Shown here piece after piece: positions 28,656-38,331 of a DNA stretch of 64,000 bases. Both the position numbers and the translations under genes were made by a program. The notes beneath the pieces were generated by a model. That model searched no databases. It worked only from the letters and a program-made list of their open reading frames with translations, and was not told the DNA's origin. Every line of letters starts with the position of its first letter. Position 1 is the stretch's first letter. The DNA is from Cytobacillus oceanisediminis 2691 (lineage in GTDB: Bacteria; Bacillota; Bacilli; Bacillales; Cytobacillaceae): positions 4,501,501-4,565,500 of the forward strand of contig NZ_CP015506.1 in NCBI RefSeq assembly GCF_000294775.2. Reading direction: 5' to 3'.

Positions 28656-28671
28656 TTCCAGAATTCTGGAA
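28656..28671. promoter_or_regulatory. Enhancer site 1 (perfect 16-bp palindrome)
   Basis: TTCCAGAATTCTGGAA, a perfect palindrome about 65 bp upstream of the sigma-54 promoter. The same core recurs at 28770 and 28790, so it is the likely binding site of the enhancer-binding protein encoded next door. Confidence 0.8.
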
Positions 28672-28769
28672 TGCAAAGGAAACAAGTCCACAGATATAAT
28701 AGACTAGTTTCTGATAATTCCGTCTAAGGGTAGGACTAAGTGTACATAAAATTACTAGAATGAAAACAG

Positions 28770-28803
28770 TCCAGAATTCTGGAACATATTCCGGATTTCT
28801 GGA
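28770..28803. promoter_or_regulatory. Enhancer sites 2 and 3 (paired palindromes)
   Basis: TCCAGAATTCTGGA (28770-28783) and TCCGGATTTCTGGA (28790-28803). The centres are 20 bp apart, about two helical turns, and 180-200 bp upstream of the promoter. This is a typical upstream activating arrangement, located between the activator's stop codon and its target operon. Confidence 0.8.
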
Positions 28804-28813
28804 CTGTTTATCT

Positions 28814-30175
28814 TTATTCAATTCCATATTTCTTTAGTTTTTCATACATAGAAGATTTACTGATGCCTAGAGCTTTTGCCGCTTCTAATCGATCATGGTT
28901 ATATTTGCTCAAGCTTTGAGTCAATATCCGCTTTTCTGTTTCTTCCAGAATGTCCTTCAAGTTCTTTTTTCCAACGGGATAAACGGCAGATTCTTTCATG
29001 TAATCCGGCAAAGATTCTGTAGTAATACTTTCATTGCTTGTTAAATGAATGGATGCCTCTATTACATTTTCAAGCTCTCTAATATTGCCGGGCCAGCTAT
29101 ATTGATGAAACTTTTCTATTACCTCGTCTTCAATTGCACTTATTCTCTTTCCCGATTTTTTCGTTATTTTCTTGATAAAGCTATCGATCAGGAGTGATAA
29201 ATCTTCCATCCTGTCGCGCAAAGAAGGAATCATGAACGGCACCACATTAATCCGATAGAATAGATCCTCCCTAAAGCGCTTTTCCTCCATCATTTTTTCG
29301 AGCGGTCTGTTAGTTGCAGCGATAATCCGGACATCTACTTTAACCGGAGAAGTCGAACCCACGCTTTCAATCTCGCCTTCCTGCAGAGCACGCAATAACT
29401 TCACCTGCATATTAAGCGGCATATCTCCAATTTCATCCAAAAATAAAGTCCCTCCATCAGCAAGCTGGAATTTCCCCTTTTTACCTCCCTTTTTCGCACC
29501 TGTAAACGCACCTTCTTCGTAGCCAAACAGTTCAGACTCCAGCAGATGTTCCGGAATGGCTCCGCAGTTAATTTTCACAAATGGCTGATGGCTCCTGTTG
29601 CTGAGCTGATGTATGCTGTGCGCAAATAGTTCTTTTCCAGTCCCGCTTTCCCCGCGGATTAAAACGGAAATATCACTGGCTGCCACCATTTTCACCTTTT
29701 CTTTAAGGCTATGAATCTGGCTCGAGTTTCCCAGGATATCATCAAGGCTGTATTTAACACTTGGATCAATTTCCTGGATAAAGCTCTGGATTTTTGTCAG
29801 CATGCTCTTTACATGGCTGTTCATCTGCATCCATTCCTTTGTATCCCTAAAAAAGACTGTCCCGAAAGCGCCAATTACTTCGCCATCAGAAAAAATGGGG
29901 ATGCGATTTGCTATCATATAGTTGCCTCTTATATATTGCAGATCTGCAATTTCTTCCTTTCCTGATTCTGCCACTATATGCATACGTGAATTTTCAATCA
30001 CCTCGGACACATGCTTCCCAAGAGCCTTTTCCCTTTCTATTTCCAGAAAATTACAATAATTTTTATTAATGTAAATAATTGTTCCTTCTTTATTCACAAC
30101 TACAAGCCATCCAAAGGCGTTCTCAACAATGGTTTCGACAACCTTCACAGGCAGATCGAAGAATGCACTTTTCAT
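28814..30175 (-). CDS. Sigma-54-dependent transcriptional activator (PAS-AAA+-HTH)
   Basis: A 453-residue enhancer-binding protein. An N-terminal PAS-like sensor (about 15-110, WLVVVNKEGTIIYINKNYCNFL) is followed by an AAA+ domain with Walker A GESGTGKE (175-182), the sigma-54 contact loop GAFTGA (222-227) and Walker B GGTLFLDEIGD. A Fis-type helix-turn-helix lies at about 415-450 (LEAAKALGISKSSMYEKLKKYGI). It lacks a receiver domain, so it probably senses a small ligand through PAS. It lies directly upstream of gntP-bdh, and the palindromes in between make it their probable activator. Confidence 0.92.
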   Translation of the reverse strand: MKSAFFDLPVKVVETIVENAFGWLVVVNKEGTIIYINKNYCNFLEIEREKALGKHVSEVIENSRMHIVAESGKEEIADLQYIRGNYMIANRIPIFSDGEVIGAFGTVFFRDTKEWMQMNSHVKSMLTKIQSFIQEIDPSVKYSLDDILGNSSQIHSLKEKVKMVAASDISVLIRGESGTGKELFAHSIHQLSNRSHQPFVKINCGAIPEHLLESELFGYEEGAFTGAKKGGKKGKFQLADGGTLFLDEIGDMPLNMQVKLLRALQEGEIESVGSTSPVKVDVRIIAATNRPLEKMMEEKRFREDLFYRINVVPFMIPSLRDRMEDLSLLIDSFIKKITKKSGKRISAIEDEVIEKFHQYSWPGNIRELENVIEASIHLTSNESITTESLPDYMKESAVYPVGKKNLKDILEETEKRILTQSLSKYNHDRLEAAKALGISKSSMYEKLKKYGIE

Positions 30176-30318
30176 TTGAATCCCCTCATTTAGGTCAATC
30201 TACTATTTATGAATACTATTTTATAATATTTTTCTGAAAACAAATTCACTTCAATGGGTATTCTTATGGCTTTTACTGCCCATAACATTAGTACTAGCAG
30301 ACATGGGAGGTGTTTCAG

Positions 30319-30669
30319 ATGAAAGGCATCTATCTGATTAATCCGAATTGGCAATCTGGAAACAAATCAAAACAGGAATGCACTCAGGCGCAAAAACAGG
30401 CGCTGCAAACCTATATTGATGACCATAATATTTTAACTGTGAAACTAAATCAATGGCAGCTGAATGACTATTACACCATTCCGCATGCCCTTTTGTATGA
30501 TTTGAAGCAAAAGAAGGCAGATCTGGATGTCCTGCTTCTTTATTCAGAAGAGGTTCTCGAGGATTTTATCAGTTCTTATCCAGCGAGATGGCTGATTTTG
30601 AAAAGCTTCTTCAATGAAGTTGTATTTGCCGCTAAGCAAAAAGAAAATTACTTCGAAGGCGCCGGTTAA
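30319..30669 (+). CDS. Conserved hypothetical protein, 116 residues
   Basis: I do not recognise this family. It is a soluble protein with a Gln/Lys-rich N-terminal half, several Tyr and Trp, no membrane segment and a single cysteine near residue 22. The ATG at 30319 is preceded by GGGAGGTGTTTCAG at good spacing, and the codon use looks like that of its neighbours, so it is probably a real gene. It is divergent from the sigma-54 activator and ends at a terminator shared with the MFS gene. Confidence 0.7.
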   Translation: MKGIYLINPNWQSGNKSKQECTQAQKQALQTYIDDHNILTVKLNQWQLNDYYTIPHALLYDLKQKKADLDVLLLYSEEVLEDFISSYPARWLILKSFFNEVVFAAKQKENYFEGAG

Positions 30670-30683
30670 GAACTAAAATTTCA

Positions 30684-30722
30684 AAAAAACCTGCAGCTCA
30701 AAACTGCAGGTTTCTTTCTTAT
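30684..30722. terminator. Bidirectional terminator
   Basis: AAAAAACCTGCAG, CTCAAAA, CTGCAGGTTTCTTTCTT, between the convergent hypothetical gene and the MFS gene. Confidence 0.88.
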
Positions 30723-31900
30723 GATACATGCGCCAATTTTTTAGGCTCCTTCAATTTCCGGTCATACACAAGAGTTGTCAGAATGGCAAAAACAAATAGA
30801 ACTATTAATACAGCAAACAGCATGGAGATTCCGTAAAGGTCAACGAGAATCCCCCCCAGTAAAGGCCCGATCATCCTTCCGCCTGTAGCAGTACTGTTTA
30901 CGATTCCCTGGTAAAAACCTTCCCGCCCTTTAGGGGCAAGCTGGTTAGCAATGGTCGGAACCGCTGGCCATATTAGCATTTCGCCAATCGTCAGTATAAC
31001 CATGGCTGTGATAAAAGCTGAGAATTTCTCGGCACTTGCTGCAGCAGCAAATGAACCTATAAATATGACCATGCCGGCGACCATCTGAACCTTAAGTGTT
31101 TTAAACCATTTTACCAAAGCACTGATAAACGGCTGTCCCAATACAATCAGGGCTCCATTAATAGTCCACAGCAAGCTGTATTGCTTTAACGAAATATTCA
31201 ATTCCTGTGTGTAAGCAGCAATAGTTGATTGCCATTGCACATATCCGACCCAGCACAATAAATAGCCTGCACATAATATGAGCAGTGCATAAAGCTTGGT
31301 ATGATTTTTAACCATGCGATTTTCCTGAAGGATGGAGGTCTGCTGACCCGAAGCAGTATTTATTCCCCTGTATCCAAAAACAGCGATCAGTAAAAAAACG
31401 ATATACATGACAGTATTGGCCAGAAAAATCAACTGAAAAGAGTACGAAGCCACAAGGCCGCCGAGAGCAGCACCAATGGCAACACCGGCATTCTGAGCCA
31501 CATAGATGGCATTGAAAGCTTTGCGGCCGCCTTCCTTCCACACAGATCCAGCCATCGCAAACATAGATGGAAAAACAATGCCAGACCCAAATCCGACAAT
31601 AGTGAGAAACACCACGTATGCAGGCCAGCCGTGCCAAAAGGTCAAACCGAGAAGCGCCATTACCGTGATGATAATTCCAAGAAGAATCGAACGATAGCCG
31701 CCTATTTTATCATATAGGCTTCCCCCTATTAAATTTCCTGCGACGCTTGCAGCTGCGTTCACCATCAAAACCAGGCCGGCAACCGATAAGGACTTGCCTA
31801 AGTGGTCATGAATGTAGATTGTATTAAGTGGCCACAAAAAAGAAGATCCGGTTACATTCACTGCCATCCCAATTATTAAAAGCCATAAGGTCCGCGGCAT
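30719..31900 (-). CDS. yttB: MFS transporter (YttB-like)
   Basis: A 393-residue major facilitator with about 12 hydrophobic segments. The loop 2-3 motif is GGSLYDKIGGYRS, and the N-terminal GMAVNVTGSSFLWPLNTIYIHDHLG and central GREGFYQGIVNSTATGGRMIGPLLGG are typical of the drug:proton antiporter DHA1 group. It is likely an efflux pump; the substrate is unknown. The name rests on the B. subtilis neighbourhood (yttB close to the ytq/ytp genes). Confidence 0.8.
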   Translation of the reverse strand: MPRTLWLLIIGMAVNVTGSSFLWPLNTIYIHDHLGKSLSVAGLVLMVNAAASVAGNLIGGSLYDKIGGYRSILLGIIITVMALLGLTFWHGWPAYVVFLTIVGFGSGIVFPSMFAMAGSVWKEGGRKAFNAIYVAQNAGVAIGAALGGLVASYSFQLIFLANTVMYIVFLLIAVFGYRGINTASGQQTSILQENRMVKNHTKLYALLILCAGYLLCWVGYVQWQSTIAAYTQELNISLKQYSLLWTINGALIVLGQPFISALVKWFKTLKVQMVAGMVIFIGSFAAAASAEKFSAFITAMVILTIGEMLIWPAVPTIANQLAPKGREGFYQGIVNSTATGGRMIGPLLGGILVDLYGISMLFAVLIVLFVFAILTTLVYDRKLKEPKKLAHVS

Positions 31901-32118
31901 AAAATTACGCCCCTTTTTTAAAATTTTTTTATGTCAGCCGGCATATTACCACCCGGCACTATTTCGAAATCCAAAATAATTTTAGTTGGTTTTTCCTGTC
32001 CTTGCAATAGGTTTTCATTCGATTTTAATAGACAGAATACTTCTTCTTTTATAATTGAAACTGAATGTGGATATTTAAGGAATGCACCTATTGAGAATAG
32101 TTCGTTAAACGGCACAAA

Positions 32119-32153
32119 AATAAAGCCCCGATTTTGAAAAATCGGGGCTTTCC
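32119..32153 (-). terminator. Terminator of the ytzC operon
   Basis: AAAGCCCCGATTTTTC, AAAATCGGGGCTTTATTTTTG on the minus strand, about 10 bp after the 60-residue gene. Confidence 0.9.
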
Positions 32154-32162
32154 ATATTCTAT

Positions 32163-32345
32163 TTATGATGATTGTTCCGGCTCAGGGTGAAATTTTGATT
32201 TTACAGGCTGGCCGCCTGACTTCTCATAATTCTTTTTCGACTGCTTTACCGCATCAAAATCCCGGCCAAGTTCAACGTCCTGGCTATTGGCGCCATTGCG
32301 GGTCTTTTGTTCCGGATTGTTTTGTTTTGAGCGCTTTTTTACCAT
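32163..32345 (-). CDS. Small basic hypothetical protein, 60 residues
   Basis: A highly charged, disordered-looking small protein (KKRSKQNNPEQKTRNGANSQD, then SGGQPVKSKFHPEPEQSS) without hydrophobic core, reminiscent of small spore-associated proteins; I cannot name the family. The ATG follows AAGGAGTGGTCCACAG. It is 14 bp downstream of ytzC and shares its terminator, so it is the second gene of a two-gene operon. Confidence 0.7.
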   Translation of the reverse strand: MVKKRSKQNNPEQKTRNGANSQDVELGRDFDAVKQSKKNYEKSGGQPVKSKFHPEPEQSS

Positions 32346-32359
32346 CTGTGGACCACTCC

Positions 32360-32623
32360 TTAATGAGGAAGTATTATCATCTGATTTTGGAGCTGCTGCA
32401 GCTGGAGTCTCATTCGGTGAAGCTGTTCCCGCTGCTGGGAGTTGGCGCTATGGGCCATCTGGGTTATATCATTATAAGCAGCTTCCAAAGATTGAAGAGC
32501 ATTGGAGTATTCGTTATCATTATAATGCTCCTGTGTCCTGCCTGATTCAAACTGCTCCTGGGCAAAACGGATTGCATCCTCACACTGCTGCAGGAGTGTA
32601 TCCATCGATTCACGGGTTGCCAT
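32360..32623 (-). CDS. ytzC: YtzC family protein
   Basis: An 87-residue helical, Gln-rich soluble protein (TRESMDTLLQQCEDAIRFAQEQFESG...). Its length and its position directly before ytqA match YtzC of Bacillus; the function is unknown. The ATG is preceded by AAGGAGGGGAACAGATA, a strong ribosome site. Divergent from ytqA. Confidence 0.8.
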   Translation of the reverse strand: MATRESMDTLLQQCEDAIRFAQEQFESGRTQEHYNDNEYSNALQSLEAAYNDITQMAHSANSQQREQLHRMRLQLQQLQNQMIILPH

Positions 32624-32826
32624 TATCTGTTCCCCTCCTTAAAGAATGGGTCTAGAAGCTTGCATGCTTCAATAATTAGTTTGTTCATTTTTCTGTAATT
32701 CTTACCACTCTATTTCCTGCCAATTCCCCTTGGATAAGGTTTTGGGTCATGATAAGATTAATTTTATGAAATCCTTCATATTCATTTTTACCTTATAGAT
32801 TACTCTTTGAAAAAGGAGGGATAATT

Positions 32827-34362
<1,536 letters not shown>

Positions 34363-34364
<2 letters not shown>

Positions 34365-34394
34365 AAGCCTGCAAAAAATGCAGGCTTTTTATTA
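34363..34394. terminator. Bidirectional terminator ytqB/ytpB
   Basis: AAAAGCCTGC, AAAAAAT, GCAGGCTTTTTATT, at the junction of convergent genes. Confidence 0.9.
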
Positions 34395-35486
34395 TTTTTC
34401 AATCGCTCCTGAAAAACCCGCAGGCATCATCTTCTGCAAAGTACGGTAAGCTCTGCCGTTCACATAAAAGAAAAAGCTTACCATGCCGCCTGTTCTGATC
34501 ATGCTTTTGGCTAATCTTCTGACATTCCGCTGCTTCCGGACCTTCTCATCGGATAGATAAACCCCGAGCAAGCCGCGATTAATCAGTTTATGGAAATGTT
34601 TATGAGGCAGCTTTTCAGTATGCTTATCTGCTTCGGCAACAAAATGCTTCAATCTCGAAAACAGTTTTTCTTCGTTCTCATAGTAAAAGCAAAAATTCAA
34701 GTCTCCACCGGCTTTGTCCTCTTCCTGATCAATCAGATAATCAAGAAGAATGTGGAGACCCTGGATGTATGGAAAATAACCATTTCGTATATTTACCGCA
34801 TGCTCCGCTTCAAAATCATCTCTCAGTGCGTAGGAAACAAGGCAAAAAATCCCCAAAGTAGATCCCGAGCAAGCAGAGAACTCATACCATTCCATCTCAG
34901 GAATATCAGACCGATATTGGTCAAACCAGTTCTGCAGACGGGGAACTCGTTCTTCCACCACAACATGCTTATGTATTTGCAGATCACAATAGTATCGGCA
35001 TAATTCAAGCAGATGGCTTTTTATATGTCTGTAATGACTCAGACTGGACAGCACTTCCCTGCAGACTCCTGCCAAATCTGCAAGATAGTTTCCATCATCC
35101 TGTTCATTTCTCAGCCGATAATAATTTTTTTCTGCTGCATCGGTATCGAGGGCATCCTCCATTGACTCGTGCAGTGCCGCAAAGTCCCGGGGATCAAGTG
35201 AAGTGCTCCGATCGCAGAGATTGTCCAAATAATCACTGATTGTCTGATATGCGACGATGAACTTAACCGCTTGTTCATATTTTTCCTTGGCCATTAATGA
35301 CATAATAGCTCCGCCTTCACAGTGGAAGGTTTTATGCTCAATGCTGGCAAGAGCCTGCTTTCTTAACTCCTGATCAGGAATGGCTTCCGCTCTGCTTTTC
35401 CAGTATGCTAGTTCCTTATGTACCGCAGGAAGAACCTTCCTGTAGACATGTGACATTAAGCTAATTGGCATGGAAGGGACACTCAT
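34392..35486 (-). CDS. ytpB: Tetraprenyl-beta-curcumene synthase YtpB
   Basis: A 364-residue protein of the DUF2600 large-terpene-synthase family, which cyclises C30-C35 prenyl diphosphates to tetraprenyl-beta-curcumene, a precursor of spore sesquarterpenes. It has Asp-rich helices (AYQTISDYLDNLCDRST) and the family's HCEGGAIMSLMA segment. I set the start at the ATG at 35486, 11 bases after AAAAGGAGG; the frame extends to 35546 without a ribosome site. It is downstream of ytpA in the same direction, as in the ytpAB operon. Confidence 0.9.
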   Translation of the reverse strand: MSVPSMPISLMSHVYRKVLPAVHKELAYWKSRAEAIPDQELRKQALASIEHKTFHCEGGAIMSLMAKEKYEQAVKFIVAYQTISDYLDNLCDRSTSLDPRDFAALHESMEDALDTDAAEKNYYRLRNEQDDGNYLADLAGVCREVLSSLSHYRHIKSHLLELCRYYCDLQIHKHVVVEERVPRLQNWFDQYRSDIPEMEWYEFSACSGSTLGIFCLVSYALRDDFEAEHAVNIRNGYFPYIQGLHILLDYLIDQEEDKAGGDLNFCFYYENEEKLFSRLKHFVAEADKHTEKLPHKHFHKLINRGLLGVYLSDEKVRKQRNVRRLAKSMIRTGGMVSFFFYVNGRAYRTLQKMMPAGFSGAIEK

Positions 35487-35570
35487 GACATGATAAACCT
35501 CCTTTTGCTTAGGGATAGGTGAACAGTTTCTTATATTAAGCTGCACCCTTCCATAATTAAAACACCGTCC

Positions 35571-36374
35571 TTAAACCACATAACCAAGCGCTTTTAATTG
35601 GCTGTTAACGAAATCCTTCGCGTATTCAAAGACTTCTTCGCGCTCAGGTTCATTAAAGACTTCATGGTAGCATTTAGGCCATTCCTTGAACCTTTTCTCT
35701 GAGAAGGGCGCAAGGTTAAACCATTCTCTGACAGTTGTTTTATTTACGATCTTATCATCGCCGCCCTGTAATACGAGGAGGGGCACATCCTGGATCTTAT
35801 CAAGATTCTCAAAGGCAAGCTTTATTGCAGAAACAAGTTCCCTGTACCATCTGACCGAAACTTTTGTCACATAAAGAGAATCATTTAAATCAGCATCAAG
35901 GACGTCCTGATTCCGCGTCGCCATGTCAACGGATAATCCGGCATCCATTTTCAGGCCAGGCATCACAGAATTGAGTCCAAGCGATAAGAAGTTCAGAAAT
36001 TTTGAAGGCTGTTGAACCAAGCCTAAGCATGGGGAGGACAGAATTACCCCAGCGAGATTCATCCTTTCCTCCTGCAGCAGGCGAATGGCAATCAGACCGC
36101 CCATGCTGTGCCCTAAAAGAAAGACCGGCAATTCAAATTCATAGGCAGCATGTACCCAATCCTGAACTTCAAGTATATATTCATCAAAGGAGTCAATATG
36201 GCCTCTTCTGGATCTTGAAGTCATCCCCTGGCCAGGAAGATCTCCCATAATGACATGGAAACCGGCCAAGCGCCACATTTCAATCAGCCAGCCATAACGG
36301 CGGTGATGCTCCATTGCCCCATGCACCATGACAATAACGCCCTTTGCATCTCCTTCAGTTTCCCATTTCCACAT
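35571..36374 (-). CDS. ytpA: Alpha/beta hydrolase YtpA (lysophospholipase-type)
   Basis: A 267-residue serine hydrolase. The nucleophile elbow is LLGHSMGG (S90), with the acid in LVLQGGDDKIV and the His in KCYHEVFNEPE. B. subtilis YtpA makes the phospholipid antibiotic bacilysocin. I chose the ATG at 36374, with GGGAGG seven bases upstream, over the TTG two codons earlier. It precedes ytpB with an 84-bp gap, so an operon is likely. Confidence 0.88.
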   Translation of the reverse strand: MWKWETEGDAKGVIVMVHGAMEHHRRYGWLIEMWRLAGFHVIMGDLPGQGMTSRSRRGHIDSFDEYILEVQDWVHAAYEFELPVFLLGHSMGGLIAIRLLQEERMNLAGVILSSPCLGLVQQPSKFLNFLSLGLNSVMPGLKMDAGLSVDMATRNQDVLDADLNDSLYVTKVSVRWYRELVSAIKLAFENLDKIQDVPLLVLQGGDDKIVNKTTVREWFNLAPFSEKRFKEWPKCYHEVFNEPEREEVFEYAKDFVNSQLKALGYVV

Positions 36375-36551
36375 AGTCAATCCTCCCAGCCTTTTTACGT
36401 ACTGTCTTTTGTATATATATTATAGCCTAGATGCTGAAATTGTTCATGAATCAACCCTTTGTAAAATTGGAATTCTTTTTGCCAAAATAACGTTTATCAT
36501 GCCTCTTATGATAAAATCAAAATAATCAAACTTCATATAGGAGTGTTTCAC

Positions 36552-37073
36552 ATGATCTATCCATATAAAGATAAAGAACCTAAAATTGCAGAATCCGCAT
36601 TTATTGCAGATTTTACTACCATTACCGGCGATGTTGAAATTGGCGAGGATTCCAGCGTTTGGTTCAACTCCGTTATACGCGGAGATGTAGCACCAACAAT
36701 CATCGGCAAAAAAGTCAATATCCAGGACAATTCCGTCCTGCATCAAAGCCCGAATAACCCGCTGATATTGGAAGATGAAGTGACAGTTGGCCATCAGGTA
36801 ATCCTTCATAGCTGCATTGTCCGCAAAAAGGCTTTAATAGGAATGGGCTCAATTGTATTAGATCAGGCTGAAATCGGAGAGGGAGCATTCATTGGTGCAG
36901 GGAGCCTTGTTCCACAGGGAAAGAAAATTCCTCCCAATACACTTGCATTCGGAAGGCCCGCAAAAGTGATCCGCGAGCTGACACCAGAAGATATCAAAGA
37001 TATGGAACGGATCAGCAGGGAGTACGCCGAAAAAGGGCAGTACTATAAGTCTTTGCAGAAAAAGCCTGAATAA
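36552..37073 (+). CDS. ytoA: Gamma carbonic anhydrase-like hexapeptide protein YtoA
   Basis: A 173-residue left-handed beta-helix protein with hexapeptide repeats (FIADFTTITGDVEIGEDSSVWFNSVIRGD, VNIQDNSVLHQ, VGHQVILHSC). His residues in the DNSVLHQ, VTVGHQV and ILHSC positions fit the zinc sites of gamma-class carbonic anhydrases, so activity is possible but not proven. I chose the ATG at 36552, behind AGGAG; an in-frame GTG at 36543 overlaps the ribosome site. Confidence 0.9.
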   Translation: MIYPYKDKEPKIAESAFIADFTTITGDVEIGEDSSVWFNSVIRGDVAPTIIGKKVNIQDNSVLHQSPNNPLILEDEVTVGHQVILHSCIVRKKALIGMGSIVLDQAEIGEGAFIGAGSLVPQGKKIPPNTLAFGRPAKVIRELTPEDIKDMERISREYAEKGQYYKSLQKKPE

Positions 37074-37141
37074 CTCACCTGCCCCCTATTATAGAATGGG
37101 AAAACAGCCGATAATAAACATAAGGCAATACCAATGGGCGG

Positions 37142-37999
37142 GTGAAGAAATTGAAGATTTATATTGCGGCAATTGTTCTATTCTTATTTTTAATAGTGAT
37201 ATTCAGAAAAACAATGTTAAAAACGGCACCAATGTTTTTACTTGTCTTCATCCTGATTTCTGGTGCAATTGTTTATGACAACCTTTCAGGCAGCCAGCCT
37301 GCTTCAGCCGTAAACCAAATTAAATCATGGTTGTCTGAACCTGCTGAGAAAGCCAGCTCTTTCCTTGGAAACAACACTGTCGTAATAAAGATCAAGGAAG
37401 AAACAATTATAGATGCACCCGCAGTCAATCAGTTTCCTGAGCTCCCCAGAGGATGCGAGGTGACGAGCTTATCCATGCTCCTTCAGCATGCAGGAATACA
37501 GGCTGATAAAATGACACTCGCTAAAGAAATAAAGAAAAATCCTGAGCCTTATCACATAGAAAACGGAAAAATCTATTTCGGGCACCCGAATGACGGATTC
37601 ATAGGCGATATGTATTCCTTTGATAATCCAGGTCTTGGCGTTTATCATAAACCGGTAAAAGAGCTTGCGGAAAAGTACATGCCTGGCTCCATTGAAGACC
37701 TTACCGGATCCGATTTTGAAGACTTAAAGATCCATTTGTCAGACGGCAGGCCTGTCTGGGTTATTATCAACACAGCCTATAAACAGCTTTCTGATGACTT
37801 TTTCCAGACCTGGCATACGCCAAGCGGAAAAATACAGATTACCTATAAAGAGCATTCAGTCCTGCTCACAGGGTATGATCAGGAATACATGTATTTCAAC
37901 GATCCGCTCACAGGAGAGAAAAATAAAAAAGCACCCAAAAACGATTTTGAAAAAGCATGGGTGCAGATGGGCAAACAGGCTATTACCTATCTCCCATAA
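37142..37999 (+). CDS. Membrane-anchored C39-like peptidase-domain protein
   Basis: A 285-residue protein with two N-terminal hydrophobic segments (about 5-20 and 28-48) and an extracellular papain-like fold of the Peptidase_C39_2 type. The catalytic triad appears to be intact: C105 in ELPRGCEVTSLSML, His in EHSVLLTGYD (about 238) and the Asp/Asn in MYFNDPLTG. The role could be peptide processing or cell-wall maturation; the substrate is unknown. The start is GTG at 37142 with only a weak GGGCGG upstream. It may be cotranscribed with ytoA (68-bp gap). A family B repeat begins at the base after its TAA. Confidence 0.83.
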   Translation: MKKLKIYIAAIVLFLFLIVIFRKTMLKTAPMFLLVFILISGAIVYDNLSGSQPASAVNQIKSWLSEPAEKASSFLGNNTVVIKIKEETIIDAPAVNQFPELPRGCEVTSLSMLLQHAGIQADKMTLAKEIKKNPEPYHIENGKIYFGHPNDGFIGDMYSFDNPGLGVYHKPVKELAEKYMPGSIEDLTGSDFEDLKIHLSDGRPVWVIINTAYKQLSDDFFQTWHTPSGKIQITYKEHSVLLTGYDQEYMYFNDPLTGEKNKKAPKNDFEKAWVQMGKQAITYLP

Positions 38000-38265
38000 G
38001 AAAAGCGGAAGCGCCTTGCCCACGAAAGAACGCAGACTAAGATCGCCGCGACCTCCCAAAACCTAACGTTTTCGGTCGTGCGATTTTTATGCTAACGAAG
38101 CATTCCTTATCCTGCGGCCTCAAGCACAAGACGAGCATTCCGGAAAGACGTCCTTTGCCTTTTGTGAGGGAGTGTCTTATCTTTCGTCCCTAGGAGCCTC
38201 AGCTAGACAAGCTTGTGATCTCGAGGTGGGAGGCTGCTTGCGCCAGACAATTATCTGACTTAAAA
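38000..38265 (+). repeat. Interspersed repeat family B, long copy 4
   Basis: The best-preserved copy, about 265 bp: head GAAAAGCGGAAGCGCCTTGC, then GAACGCAGACTAAGATCGCC, ACCTCCCAAAACC, TCGGTCGTGCGATTTTTATG, TCAAGCACAAGACGAGC, GTCCCTAGGAGCC, CAGCTAGACAAGCTTGTGA, TCTCGAGGTGGGAGGC and the tail GCTTGCGCCAGACAATTAT. It starts directly after the C39 gene's TAA stop. Confidence 0.88.
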
Positions 38266-38288
38266 AATTTATACATTCTTATAATTAA

Positions 38289-38331
38289 TAAAAACGTCCA
38301 CCAGGTTTTCACCTGATGGACGTTTTTATTT
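38289..38331 (-). terminator. Terminator of asnB
   Basis: AAACGTCCATCAGGT, GAAAA, CCTGGTGGACGTTTTTATT on the minus strand; a long stem next to the asnB stop codon. Confidence 0.9.

Noticed and set aside
28642..28827. A 61-codon frame over the enhancer sites
   Set aside because: It covers palindromic regulatory DNA and the end of the activator gene, and has no usable ribosome site.
31918..32137. Opposed ORFs (65 and 68 codons) in the gap between the MFS gene and the small-protein operon
   Set aside because: Neither has a ribosome site. The minus-strand frame starts with GTG right after the operon terminator, and no family resemblance was seen.
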